From Talaromyces rugulosus (lineage: Eukaryota; Ascomycota; Eurotiomycetes; Eurotiales; Trichocomaceae), in NCBI RefSeq assembly GCF_013368755.1, contig NC_049565.1, forward strand, positions 4,526,001 to 4,590,000: a stretch of DNA of 64,000 bases, in the 5' to 3' direction. Under the pieces are notes generated by a model. That model was given only the letters and a program-made list of their open reading frames with translations. It had not been told where the DNA came from and did not search any database. This document shows, one piece after another, positions 10,147-21,662 of this stretch. A program made the position numbers and the translations under genes. How positions within the stretch are numbered: position 1 is the stretch's first letter; every line of letters begins with the position of its first letter.

Positions 10147-12769
10147 ATGGCATCGGTGGTGGACCAGCACCAGAACACCAACAACAATGGGCTGCCGGCC
10201 GCAGATCCGGAATCAGCTCACGCCGAAACGACGCGCCCGCGCAAACGTCGCAGGCGAACAGTTGCCTGCACCCAGTGTCGCACGCGGAAATTGAAATGCG
10301 ATCGCGAGTATCCGACATGTGGCCGCTGTCTAAAGAGCCGTACTCCAGGGCGATGCACATATGAAGACAGCTTTGTGTGGCAGCAGCCAAAGACCGTCCC
10401 GTCCTCTTCGTCCACCAGCCCGGCCGCCGTTCTCGATCGTCTGGGCAATGGGAGCAACAGCCATAATAACAACAACAAAAGTGGCAGCCAGATCTCTCTC
10501 CCCCCGGCGAGCAGCATTGCGGCCATCTCGCCGCAGCCGTCCGGCGCTTCGGCTTCCCTCTCGACTCGCGCATATGCTCTTCCGCCGCCCGCAGGACCAT
10601 CCCGACCCCGGTTTCTAGATACCGTTCTGGATGCGCCGAATCCCTCTGCTGCCAACACCTGGATGTCGATTCCGGAAAATGAAGTAAATGGATATGCCCG
10701 TAATAATCATCACTACCATGATCATGACCACCAAGATAGTAATGACCAGATCCTGGCGTCGCCTTCTCAGAAGCTGGAGTTCCCTAACAAGTTTGCCATC
10801 CGGGGCAAGGAAACGAGAACTCGCTTTAACGGGAACGGAATCTTTGCGAACCTGTTTCTCCAAGTACGTTCCTAGACGGGAATAATCATCCGGCGCATAG
10901 ACAGACCCAAAAGAAGACTAATTGATACTAGTTCCCTCACCTCAAATCGTTTCTCGGTGAGCTCAAGGCAAACCCTCTTATCAAGCGCCTGCGATGTGGT
11001 TACGATACAAAACGGAATTCTATGAAGATAAAAACAAAGGAGCCTATACCAGACTTAAACACTGCAATCTTGATATCTTTACTCCCCCACAAAAATGTTG
11101 TCGAAGAGCTATTCCAGCTGTACCTGGTCTATGTTGAACCCTTCCATAGAGTCATCCATATCCCTACTTTCCGCCGAGAACTCTCCGAATTGTGGCCTCG
11201 AATAGACACACCCGACATGGTTTCCGCTGCTTTCGTTTCCCAGCTTCTATTGATTCTTGCTGCTGCTACTGCATTTGTCGAGGGAGAGCGCCCTATTGTC
11301 TTTTCAGACTCAAGTGTTATCCATCGGTATCAGATCGTGAACTGGATCCGGTATGCGGAAAGATGGCTGGAGACGTCCAACATAAAGCGCCCGGACCTTA
11401 CCATTCTGCGCATCCACTGCTTGATCATTATAGCGCGAAACACACAGGGCCTAAAGCGTAGTAGCGCTTGGCTAGCAACAGGCCACCTCGTGAAGCTTGC
11501 CATGACCGCGGGCTACCACCGGGACCCCGATAATGTATCGCGTATCTCGGTCTTTAACAAAGAAATGAGAAGGCGCATGTGGGCTACCATTGTGGAGCTG
11601 GACATCCAGGTATCCCTAGACAGAGGCTTGGCTCCGTCAGTACAAGCCTCTGCTTTTGATTCTGCGGCGCCATTGAATATCAATGATGATGAAATCAACG
11701 AAAACACGACCGAGGAACCCCGCTCGAAGCCCTTGCAAGAATTCACCGACTGTACATTCACTTGTGCCCTTGCACAATCACTTCCACTCAGACTGAAGAT
11801 TGGTGGCTTGATGAATTCAATAGTGGTGTCGTGTTCTTATGATGACATCCGGAGACTTGAATGGGAACTGAGCTGTCTTCAAGCTGGCCTCCCAGTGTGG
11901 CCGGCAATTGCCGATCAGCAAACTAACCAGAAAATCAGTCTCGCGAGGGCCTATATCGAAACTAAACTTGATCAAGGGCTGCTAGCCATCCATACCCCGT
12001 TCGCAGTTGAAGCGAATGAGGATCCTTTGTTCGAACCTTCAGCTAGAATGTGTCTCGAAGCTGCTGCTCAGATTCTCTCACGACAGCTGAAATTCCAAGA
12101 AACGTCACCCCAACTCTCGACCGCCCATCTTTCTGATAGTGTGATCCAATCCGCCATGTCTGTGCTGCAGCATCTTCACTCAACCCGTATCGGCTTTACA
12201 TCTCCTCTACTTCGCGAGATGGTTCCTGGCATCACTGATAGTCTGCTCGATCTCATTGATAGGATCATGTTTTGCATTGAAAACAGACAGCCGATGATCA
12301 TCAAGGGTCTCAAACAGTTTTTTATTCTCAACATGGTTTTATCCGCCGTCAAAGCCCAACTATTCCCGCATCAAGCAGAGATGCACAAGCAATTAGCCAT
12401 TGACCGCATGACGGCGCTTGGCCAGAAGATGATTGCACGCGATATTGAAGGAAACACCGACGGGGTTGACTTGGTAAGCATATTTATTCTAGGACCCACG
12501 TTTGGATATAAGCTAACTGAAAAACAACAGCCATCGGCATCCCAAGTCCCTAGTCTCGCGTCAGCCGCTGGTCAGACTCCACTTGAAAGCATACCGAGTT
12601 CTTTAGAAGGAAGCAGTAACATCGGAGACTTGATGCTGACAGTATGTTTTCCTTCTATACGTGTATATATGAACAAAGCTAATATTATCCCTAGCCGCCG
12701 GATGATTTCAACGCTCTTTTGCAAATGTTTGACTGGGAGGACTTTTCGACCATGCCATATTCGCTGTAA
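10147..12769 (+). CDS. Zn2Cys6 fungal transcription factor with middle homology region
   Basis: Four exons: 10147-10863, 10932-12473, 12531-12641 and 12695-12769, giving 814 residues. The introns have good ACTAAT or GCTAAC branch sites. The 57-bp third-exon boundary intron (12474-12530) is in frame and has no stop, so a simple reading runs through it and ends at a wrong C terminus. The Zn2Cys6 cluster spans about residues 41-70 and is preceded by a basic RPRKRRRR nuclear-localisation type string. Poly-Asn/His/Asp low complexity follows. The fungal_trans domain begins about residue 280 (YLVYVEPFHRVIHIPTFRRE) and includes SAWLATGHLVKLAMTAGYHRDP. The last exon encodes the short acidic/aromatic tail (PPDDFNALLQMFDWEDF) typical of this group. 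It acts in the nucleus on CGG-type sites. Nothing shows that it controls the cluster to the right. Confidence 0.88.
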
Positions 12770-13203
12770 TGGACATAATATTCTTCTTCCTTTTTCTTTT
12801 GGCGACTGTTTGTATACCCCAGATTTGGTTCTCGATTTTCTTCTGAGCGTACTGTATTTCCACTCAAAAGTGAAATTGACTAGGTAATTTCTGTATATAA
12901 TTCATTATTTTACATACCAACATTTACACTGAATGAGGCCAACTGATATATGGAAGCATTCAAACGTTGGAAAAGAAGCTTCCAAATGAGAATCAAAAGT
13001 AATTGATATTCAGATAACATCGCATAACAAAACTCGCTATTCATAGAATAACTATGCCAGTATGCAACGTATATATCAATAAGATGAGCTATAAAAACAC
13101 GCATTAGAACAACAGCAATGGGTAATGATAAAATGTATATGCAATCATCAGTCGTCACGTCATAAAATAGTATACATTCGCTCCATCAGGACGGATGCTA
13201 CAA
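12770..13203. other. Convergent 3' region
   Basis: A 434-bp AT-rich gap between the ends of the Zn2Cys6 gene and SLD2. No gene recognised. Confidence 0.5.
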
Positions 13204-14997
13204 CTAACGCCGTCCAAACCTTTTTCCAAACCGGCCCTGCCCCTTGGATCGGATCTTTAATGATCGGTAATTGGCATGGGCGTCGGGATTAACCTTTCTT
13301 TTCTTAGGTTCCTTTTCTGCTGGTATTGATTTTACATTATCGGATTTTGCTGTGGTGGTGCTTGTATTTTTCGCTTTGGTCGTTACGTTGGCGAGCGGGT
13401 TTTTGTTTTTGACATCGGAGATCATCGCCTTGATCTTTTCGGAGAAGCTTGATGTGGCTTTCGGTTTCTTGGTGGTGGACTCGGCAAAGTCAGAATCGTC
13501 GGAGTCGTCGGGGATGAAATCTTCTAGATCTTCTTCTTCATCATCATCTTCACCTGGTTGATCTTGTCCAGACGCCGCCGGATTGAAGGAGTGATTGATG
13601 GCTGCGTGTTTCGTGGTTGCTTGTGCAGTGGTCTTGGGTTTGGATTGTATGACAGGCTTCATCCTGACTAGTCGTGTAGTTCTTTTAGGCGCTTTCTTCT
13701 TCCATACCCGTCCACCCTCTGGAGGATCCATGCTATTGTTGTTTGTCGCAGCTTGGCTGTCGCCGACTTGGACGTTTTGTTCTGGGCCATTTGGATCTTG
13801 CTCTGTTTCGAGTTCTTTCAATACATCCCAGTCGTCCTGCATGCGTTCCTCTTCCATGTCGCGCAGCCCTTGCACCAAAGCACTGAGGCCCTTGCCGACG
13901 AAGCGCTGGGGCTTTCGCACCCCAACCGGACTTAACCCATGTGAAGGATTAGCGTTGGGGATATACCTCCCCGAATTAGATCGTCGCAGGAAGCTCGGTG
14001 TTTCGGAGCTCAATGGGTTCGTCTCAGTCCGAGTTTCTTCTGCTACACCGGGGGGACCTCCTTGTGATGCTCCTGGCAGCTGTCTTTCTTCATCTTCAAC
14101 CATGGTTGCGAATCGCATAGTAGTAGGCGTCGCGAAAAGTCGCTCGAGGTACAGTTTCTTGCTTGATGAGGCTGGTGTGCGGCCCATGCGAATCATTCGT
14201 TCGTTGTCGTCGTTTTCGTCATCATCATTATCGTCCTTTTCAGCAATATTGTCTAGTCGCTTCCGCTTTCCGCCGGATGGCGTCTTTATCATATCCTCCC
14301 CTACCATAGTCATACGCTTCGCGGATGGTGTTGCAGTGCTCCCGCCGGACGCTGATAACAAATCAAAAAGACCCAATGCCTTTCCGTCGCGCTGCGGAGT
14401 TGGGCCGATGGAATTCTTTAGAGGGACCGGGGATGGCAGTGTCTGACGATGTGTGGACGGACTGAACAAGCGACGGAATACAGAAGGCGAGTCATAGGGG
14501 TCCAAAGTCGCCGGGTGATTAGGATCATTGACAGTGCGATTCTTTGCGGGCGTAAATAGGTTTCCTCGCGATTTCTTGGGTGTGTGGTGGTCCTGTTTCC
14601 GTCCGTCTTCGATCCCATCTGGTCCCAGGGAAGCGGCATGTTTGCGTTTGATTCGAGCATTGTTATGCTGGTCAGACTTGGACGGCGTTCTTTCGACTTC
14701 CTTATTGTGCCTAGACTCAGACTTGGGATGCGACGATGACGACGAAGATTCAAGAGCGCGAAGCCTGCCGTAGGTCTTGTATTTTGCAGCTGCAGTGCAC
14801 AGTCACTATTAGAATTGGCCACCACCAAAGAGACAGACAAGACAAATACCTATATCCGGATCCTGCTTGATATCGTGTCTACCCGCTTTCTTTCCGTCAT
14901 TCGCGTCCGAAAATGATTTCTCCCATTGTTTCAACTCGACGCGAAGTGTGTTTAACTGGGCGGCTTCGGCAGTGCTCAAAACTGTGGTAGCCGGCAT
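13204..14997 (-). CDS. SLD2: DNA replication initiation protein Sld2 (DRC1)
   Basis: Exons 14997-14850 and 14789-13204 flank a 60-bp intron (GTATTT donor, TCTAAT branch, GCAG acceptor), giving 577 residues. The N terminus (residues 14-60) has the Sld2 signature: L-K-x-WEKSF, then KAGRHDIKQDP, then KYKTYGRLR across the splice join. The central part is disordered and rich in Ser/Thr-Pro sites (for example SPVG, TPSF, TPKK), as expected for a cyclin-dependent kinase target. Phosphorylated Sld2 binds Dpb11 to start replication. An acidic stretch (DDDEEEDLEDFIPDDSDDSD) and a conserved basic C terminus (NYRSLKIRSKGQGRFGKRFGRR) complete the family pattern. The start is the ATG at 14997; the frame extends upstream only to a GTG. 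Two ACGCGT boxes upstream suggest G1/S control. Confidence 0.92.
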
Positions 14998-17194
14998 AAT
15001 GGCATGTTCTTCTTTTTTGGTCACTCAAACACAGATGGCGCGAGTAATAATGTCTTCTGTAGTTGTTATTGATCGGGCTGGTGACGTCGCAAATGACTTC
15101 CTAATCGGCAAGATGAGGTTTGGCGAAACGCGTCGCGGGAAGCTCTTTACGCGTCGCGCCGAGGCGCTAGTGGAATGTTGGGGTGGATCCTTATCAATTA
15201 GCGATATAGATAATCAGTGTCGCATACTATAGCTACAATTAAGAAGACTATGTACTATGAATTTTTATGAAAATAGAGGTGTCTGGTGCAATGTAAAGTG
15301 TGCAGGGTGATCGCAGCCGTTAAGGATGACTATACTGGTCAGCCATTCCAAGGCGAGTTTGTAAAATGGACACACTGGTTCTATCATTTGGACATCGACT
15401 CGATGGTGTTTAAAAATTGCATACTACGATTCTTGACTTATTTTGCGAGCATGCAGAGGGATGCTGGAACTGGCCTTATTCGTCAGGCATGCCACATTCG
15501 CCCTCGAGTCACGTGCTCTCCAGAAGCCCTGACCAACAACAGCAATTGGAGTCTACCAAGTACCAGCAATTGTGGGCGTGAGCACTAGTGCCAACAACCC
15601 CTTGCTCGTTTTTCAGAAAATCGCGTAATATCGGAGCATACACGAAGTACATTATTCCCGCCACGTTATGTGGGGATAAAATGTACGTAAATGCTCTCTC
15701 ACGTCGCACAGGCATACTTGGAAATCCATGTCACAGCCTCATTGCTTCCATGCATGGTCGCTGAAAATAAATGTATGCACCGTCGTGAAGAATAATGATA
15801 CTGACCGCCCCATTGAAAGTAAGCTTTTGGGGTATAAACGAGGTGGTCAGCCCTGGTGTCATACACCGTGAAAGAAACAACCCCCCCCTGCAGGCAGGTG
15901 TTTCGGTAACGAAGCTTTTCAAAACTGGCGTCACAAGGTCGCACAGGTTCGGGAAGAAGGGCTGTTTGGGGAAATTGATGAGTAAACCGCCTGCTTGCTC
16001 TGGCCATTCCAGCTTTATTTTCTCAGCTCGTTTAGAGATGGATGGATAGTAATGCATGCTGCGGCGTTTTTACGCTGATGACATCCTAATTTGAGGATCC
16101 ATTCGAGATCCACCCGTAGCTTATGTGGCTGGAAATACGCCACATGGACAATAGTACTCCCCAGATTACGTCTTAAACGTCTGCACTTTAGACGATCCCG
16201 CCAATGAATAATTTAGGTGTGGCGGATCTAAAGTTCTAAGTTCGCTGATCTTATTGACCCCCGTTGTTGTGTCCGACCGCATGACGCTAGTAACTGCGGA
16301 GGCAATACCGCTTGTCATATGTAACGTACGGAATACGCCCTAGTTTTCTTTTTTCTTTACGCCGATTAATAACTTACCACTGATACGACGGTAAATTACG
16401 CACCACCGGAAACCATACACCAGTGACTAGCCTGTGGTGGTTAGAGAGAGAGTGCAGAGGATTGTGTTCTGTTGTTCCTGTTCGTGTTCTTGACCGGATG
16501 CTTAACCTGGAATAACATCCGTCGTTTAACGTGTAAACTCTGATCCTGCGGCTGTAGGAGACGCATTATCCCGATTTGCCCAAGATTGCTCAGCTTGTAA
16601 GATGGATGAGCTCTTACACTAGTCCCATACCCCACACAACGCCAAGGTACCCATGACAGACAGGCATTTAGACGAGTTCTGGAACATCGTATACAGAAAC
16701 ACAGAAAACAGAAAACCCTGTTTTGGTAAACGGATGTATCTTTTCAATAATTTCCACTCAGGTAACTGTCTCTGTAATGAAAGAAAAAAAAGACCCTGTC
16801 ACAATGGTATTGACAGCTAAAACTCGGACTCCGGCAGTGCCGGCATTTTCAGTAATACAGGCTGCGCCGAGAAACTTAACTTCCTGGAGGATTGGGGCGG
16901 GATCAAAATAGTTTCGGCAGAACTCACTTTCTTTCAACGCCGTGTCATGTTTGCACATCAGTTGATGGTGTTGGTGATGCATGACAAACTCTTGCCCTTA
17001 GTCCATTGACCATCATCTGCGCCTTGTCAAACACGTTGCGTTCACTTTGGCTAGTCACGTTTTTTGTTTATCTCTCGTGTCACACAGTGCTTTCTTCTGC
17101 TAGCAACTTTGAAGCAATCTTTTCAATCTTTCAAGTCAAGCCTCCATCATTCTCCAGTTCTTTGTGACAACTGAATATCACGACAATACAAAAC
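14998..17194. other. Long intergenic region, SLD2 / YCII gene
   Basis: A 2.2-kb gap between two divergent starts. It holds the ACGCGT boxes near SLD2 and a few small inverted repeats (such as CGTCT/AGACG near 16177 and GATCC-GCC/GGC-GGATC near 16194-16230). A CGGAAACC string is at 16407. The open frames here have no recognisable protein features and I call no gene. Confidence 0.45.
15128..15154. promoter_or_regulatory. Two MluI cell-cycle boxes (ACGCGT) upstream of SLD2
   Basis: ACGCGT occurs at 15128-15133 and again at 15149-15154, each inside the 10-mer ACGCGTCGCG in the same orientation 21 bp apart. ACGCGT is the binding site of the MBF complex (Mbp1/Swi6 type), which activates replication genes at G1/S. 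Location 130-160 bp before the SLD2 start fits that role. Confidence 0.65.
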
Positions 17195-17841
17195 ATGGCA
17201 GCCAAAATAGGAGCCTCGAAAATTATCAATTCGACCGTCTCTGCGGCCCAGAACTCCCCGGTCAAGGAATGGCTGGTGCTCTTTCCGGACTCACCTGGTG
17301 TTGTAAGTATGCTATCTCAATAAAAGATGTTACCGTGTAGGAGTCTTGGGGCATTTGATAGATGGATATTCAGAAACATCTCATTGCTTGCCATTTTATA
17401 TCCAAAAATCAAAAGTCCAGGCAACAAGATTACCATCAATCGACAATTTGCATATGCAGTGTGCCATAATTCTGCTGATCAGCGGTGAACAGCTTAGTCG
17501 ACGCCTAGAAATCCGTCCACGTCACTCGCCCAATTTCGTGCGTCTACATAACGAGGGCTGGGTCTCATGGGCCGGTACGTACGACATATTCAGCGCATTT
17601 ATCATTTGCCTTTAATTGTGCATGAACTGATTATCCAGGTCCCGTTTTTGAAAAACATACTTTTGCTGGGAACCCGAGACGCCCCTTCAAGGGTTCCGTC
17701 ATGGTTGTGAATGATGTATCCAAGGAGGCTATTTGGGAGCGCTTGAAGGGGGATCCGTATGTGCAGGAGAAAATTTGGGATATGGACAAAGCACAAGTGA
17801 TCCCATTTATTACAAAGTTCCGAAAGATGCCACAGAAGTAG
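17195..17841 (+). CDS. YCII-related domain protein
   Basis: Three exons: 17195-17302, 17493-17574 and 17639-17841, giving 130 residues. The first intron is long for this window (190 bp, GTAAGT donor, GCTGAT branch, ACAG acceptor); the second is 64 bp (GTACGT donor, TCCAG acceptor). The protein matches the small alpha+beta YCII fold: EWLVLFPDSPG at the start, then RLEIRPRHSPNF, WVSWAGPVFE, GSVMVVND and an ending rich in W, D and F (KIWDMDKAQVIPF). Bacterial and fungal relatives are mostly uncharacterised, and a His/Asp pair is thought to bind metal or act in catalysis. Its place between housekeeping genes and the cluster leaves its membership of either open. Confidence 0.8.
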
Positions 17842-18056
17842 CTAGTCACCTAGATATGCTCCAACCAAACGTCTGGAAAGACTCGCATATTGGAATTACG
17901 GTTTACCATGTTTACTCGCAATATTTTCCTAATATAGATATAAGTAGACATGATCGTCTGTATAGTATTTTATATAGCCTATTGATATCACCCACTCTTC
18001 ATGGGTAGTGTTGATCCACTAGGATACTAAATGTAGTGCAACATTCCTCATCCGCG

Positions 18057-20013
18057 TTATTCCGTCGCCGCTACTCCTGCTGGGATGCTGAATATCCATA
18101 AAAATGTGCCAACCATAGCGCAGATGCAGGCAGACGTGAAAAAGGGAAGTCCGACCCATGGCCCTCCTAGCTGCAATCCCCATGCAAATGTCTGCGAAAG
18201 GAATGGACCGGCAATTGCTTGACCAATTGCCATTATCATTGCTACCACACTATACATACTCCCGAGATTATTCATATCATTGGATTTCCAGAGAGAGGCG
18301 AGAAGACTCATCAAGGCAGCTTGAAACCCTGCGCCGCAGGTATACACGACTAGACCTATAATTTTACGTATTAGCACAGGGAAAACGGAAGTCGGGCTTG
18401 GAAGTGGATATGCCCACAGTCTTACCGATGATCGCTGGAGTTACCTGACTGGAAACCGCCAATGTTGCAAATCCTAGCACAATGAGAACACAGCTCATTC
18501 GGGCTACGAGAAGGTCTCGGCTCATAGTTGGCATCCCTGATTTGCTCAAGATAAGCATTAGGGCTGGCAGAATCGTCAAAAGTAGCAAAGCCTCGACAGT
18601 GGCTCGCAGCGAAAGTAGCATTGCAGCCTGTGTCACATATTTCAGTCAATAAACTAATTTTTGAGTGAAAGGCCAAGCCTGTAAGCTTTTGGTGAATGTG
18701 TTCCCACCTTGGCAATAGACCAGTCGTATCGTTTTGATACGTACTGCAATAGAAAGTCGATTGATTCATTTCCGATTGCCAGCACCGAAAGACTAACCAC
18801 GAGGGATGTAATCTTCCGATTTCCGAATATTGATGTTAGATTATTTTTGAATTGTACAGCTATAGAAGGCTTATCCTTATGCATGCTTGATTCATTGCCT
18901 GCACCTCCGGTGGTCTGGGAAAGGCGTAAAGTTTCCGGAAGAATCATAGTGAGAAAAGTACCTGATAGTTGAATGAATAGTCCTAGGACGCAAGGGATCC
19001 AAACATTTTTGGTCATAAGAATTGAAGAGAGGGGAGGTGCTAGAATGTCGGAGCAAAGAATTGTTGCTTGCAGTATGAAGAATACTGTAGACCTTGGAAT
19101 TCCTAGAGTCAAATATGCTTACGACGGGAATGGCTTGCCAGTCTCACCTTTGGTCATCTGAAACCACATCTGTAATGATCGTCTCCATCACTGCAGAACC
19201 CACGATTGCGCCACCACCAATAAGTTGAAATACTGAAGAAAACCAGGTCAACTCCAGAGGGAGGTTCGCCCAGCCTAAAAATTTAGTTATCGTGCGACTA
19301 GCTGGATGCAGTGAAAAACAAAGACATATAATAAACGTAAAGGTTAGATACTTACATACAAACAAGATCCACGTGGTTGACAACGTTAATCCTAGGAAGC
19401 AGCATACAACTACTGGTTTCCGGCCTTTGGAGTCTGAAAAAGCACCATACGGAATCGCCAATAGAATTGCTGTAAACCGAATCAGTAACAGATACGAAAC
19501 ATGGAGCAATTGCTAATTTATGAAATAGTAATACCAACCTGGAATGCCGTCAAAAAGTACTTGCCATCCAATTATATTTGCAAGAGCTGACTGAACAGGT
19601 TGTATCTTGCATTGATCTTCGGAGATGTCGCCATGCCCATACACAGTACCAGGGAGCATAGAGTTGTCGCGGTTACGATAATAAGCGTTGCAGATAATAG
19701 ACTCGAACATGCGAACTTTTGGCGCATCAATCACAGTAACCCCAAAGTCAAGAATAAGAGTCGCAATGGCGCACAGCGTTACCACACTGATCCGCTGCCT
19801 CTGAGATAGCGGCAATGCAGGGTGAACAGTACTAGAACTCCCATTGGATAATAGCGAAAAATTCAATAGAGGAGAAGTTTCATCGTGAGCTCCTAAATGA
19901 TTGTCTCTATTAGAGGCCGGGGTAGTGCCGTCAACAGTTTGATCCCCACAATGACCAGAGGAATTCGTGGAAGACGAGAAGCCCGACTGACTATTTGGGT
20001 AGAAAGTAGTCAT
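18057..20013 (-). CDS. Major facilitator superfamily transporter
   Basis: Six exons (20013-19539, 19469-19356, 19274-19148, 19092-18708, 18627-18426, 18355-18057) give 533 residues with about 12 membrane helices. The soluble N terminus is Ser-rich with a DETSPLL motif. The first helix is followed by an external loop with a conserved PKVRMFESIICNAYY segment. Between helices 2 and 3 there is a variant of the MFS A motif (GAFSDSKGRKPVV). Helix 4 region is FSSVFQLIGGG. These features match fungal drug/metabolite exporters of the group with an R-x-x-E-x-x-x-C-x-x-Y element after helix 1. Donor GTTGGT of intron 1 is weak but the frame and topology require it. As the first gene on the left of the cluster it is a candidate exporter, although the ABC transporter is another. 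Confidence 0.85.
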
Positions 20014-21662
20014 CTGCGCTTCTAATCATGAGAAGGCTAAAATTTTCAACAAAATTTTTGAAGATATGATTAAAAAGTTGATTTTAGTTGCATTGAAAAA
20101 ATGCCCGTTGGGCTGCAGAAATTCAACGCCGCCTTTTTTCACCAAGATAAAATGATGACATAATACATCTTACTCGTGCAGCACCAAAACATTTTCTTTT
20201 ATTATAATAACAAGTAAAAAAGACGTAGAAATAAATCTAGTTTGTCATTGAAGAAAATGCACCCTGAATAAAAAAAATTTCAGCAACACAGGCAGCTTAG
20301 AAGTATTTTGAGAAACATAACAAGAATGATACTCTTGGTCCTGGGGTTTGAAGTCCGAAAGAATGATCTCTTGCTGCTGCAAGGGGTTTAAGTCCATGAT
20401 CTAATTTTTGGATATTATTTGTGAATTGAGCATAAACGGATTAGCCCCCACTCTTGGAGTCGTTGGGCCTAGAATTTATTTAATAAATCACGGTTATTCA
20501 TTTTGTGCTCCGTGCCAACACTGGTTAGAGCTGACATTGGAGACTGTCCAATTTTTAGTCTGTTGGTCACTAATATTCTGTTCTGCATGACTCACTTGTT
20601 GAATAATCTTTTCACGCTAAAGCCTGCAGATTGCTGTGTAAAGCGACCAACCCAAAAAAGCGATGCAGGCCAGGTTGTGACTGGCGAATTCGGATATGTA
20701 ATATATTACAATACTGAGCGGATAAAATTCGGGGGTTGTATTTTAGTACTTATGTGGGTCTGTATTTTTGCCCAGCAGAACTTACCGGAACACTGAACCT
20801 TATTTGAATTTAGCCATGGAAACTTACACGTGTTTACGGGATTGGCAATGATCTGCCTAAGCTGGATCTACCTGAGCTAAAATAGACTCCTTCTAGGCGT
20901 ATTTCATGCCTTTAGACGGACTGCCGAATCATCTTTTAGTCCTTGCTAACGATACTCTTCTAGGTTACTTGTACATATACGTAGATACACTACAATCTTG
21001 TAGCAAACAGTGGGCTTCAATGATGGGGTTAGACATGACTAAGGCGAATGAGTATTTAATAAGACTTTGTTAAGGAGTTAAAAATAGAAACAAGAGAAAA
21101 AGAAAGAAAGAGAAAAGTTCCGAGTATTGTACCACCTTCGTACAACTTAGACATCGTCGATTGTTCGTATGTTTCATGGTGTGTAATCAATGAATGCCTG
21201 GTGACTGGATAATGTGGCAAAATGGCGACATAACTCCTTTATTCTGCCAAAAAAACCCCCGGCAAGACTCGGTGACTTTAGACGGAGATTCCTCTGAGAC
21301 GTCAGGAATATGTGTTAGCTGGATTACAGTCTACGAGATATGAAAAAATGAATCAAACTATTTTTATAGTGGCATAAGTGAACATGCTCTAAGGAGGAAG
21401 TCGTTTTATTGCTAGGCTTGGATGAGTTTATACACGTCAATAGTGATGGCACCGAGTAATTGACATCTCTATCTTCTATAATTAACGACGAGAAGGCTTT
21501 CACTGCTAAGGGCTATGGAAATTGACTTTAAAAACACATTCTCTCAATGTATTTAATGTTTTACAATTTTAACGTGCCCAAGTAAATAACAGCTGTGATT
21601 CTTACTTCCCGCATCACTTCTAGTAGTAGATAGCTTGATCGCTAAAGGTGGCTGAGATTGCT
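20014..21662. other. Intergenic, MFS promoter side and P450 3' side
   Basis: A 1.65-kb AT-rich gap between two leftward genes. Short open frames exist but none has domain-like content, and I see no repeat or RNA gene. Confidence 0.45.

Noticed and set aside
12474..12887. Alternative C terminus of the Zn2Cys6 factor by reading through 12474-12530 and 12642-12694
   Set aside because: Both segments have strong splice signals. Splicing restores the acidic tail ending at 12769 that fits the family.
13271..14446. Long plus-strand frames opposite SLD2
   Set aside because: Antisense shadows of the SLD2 coding sequence caused by its Ser/Asp-rich codons.
15699..16057. Open frames on both strands in the SLD2/YCII gap
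   Set aside because: Mirror-image shadows of each other, with no protein-like periodicity or homology that I can see.
20408..20796. Two overlapping open frames between MFS and P450
   Set aside because: Cys-rich but without any family pattern or splice support. Likely chance in AT-rich DNA.
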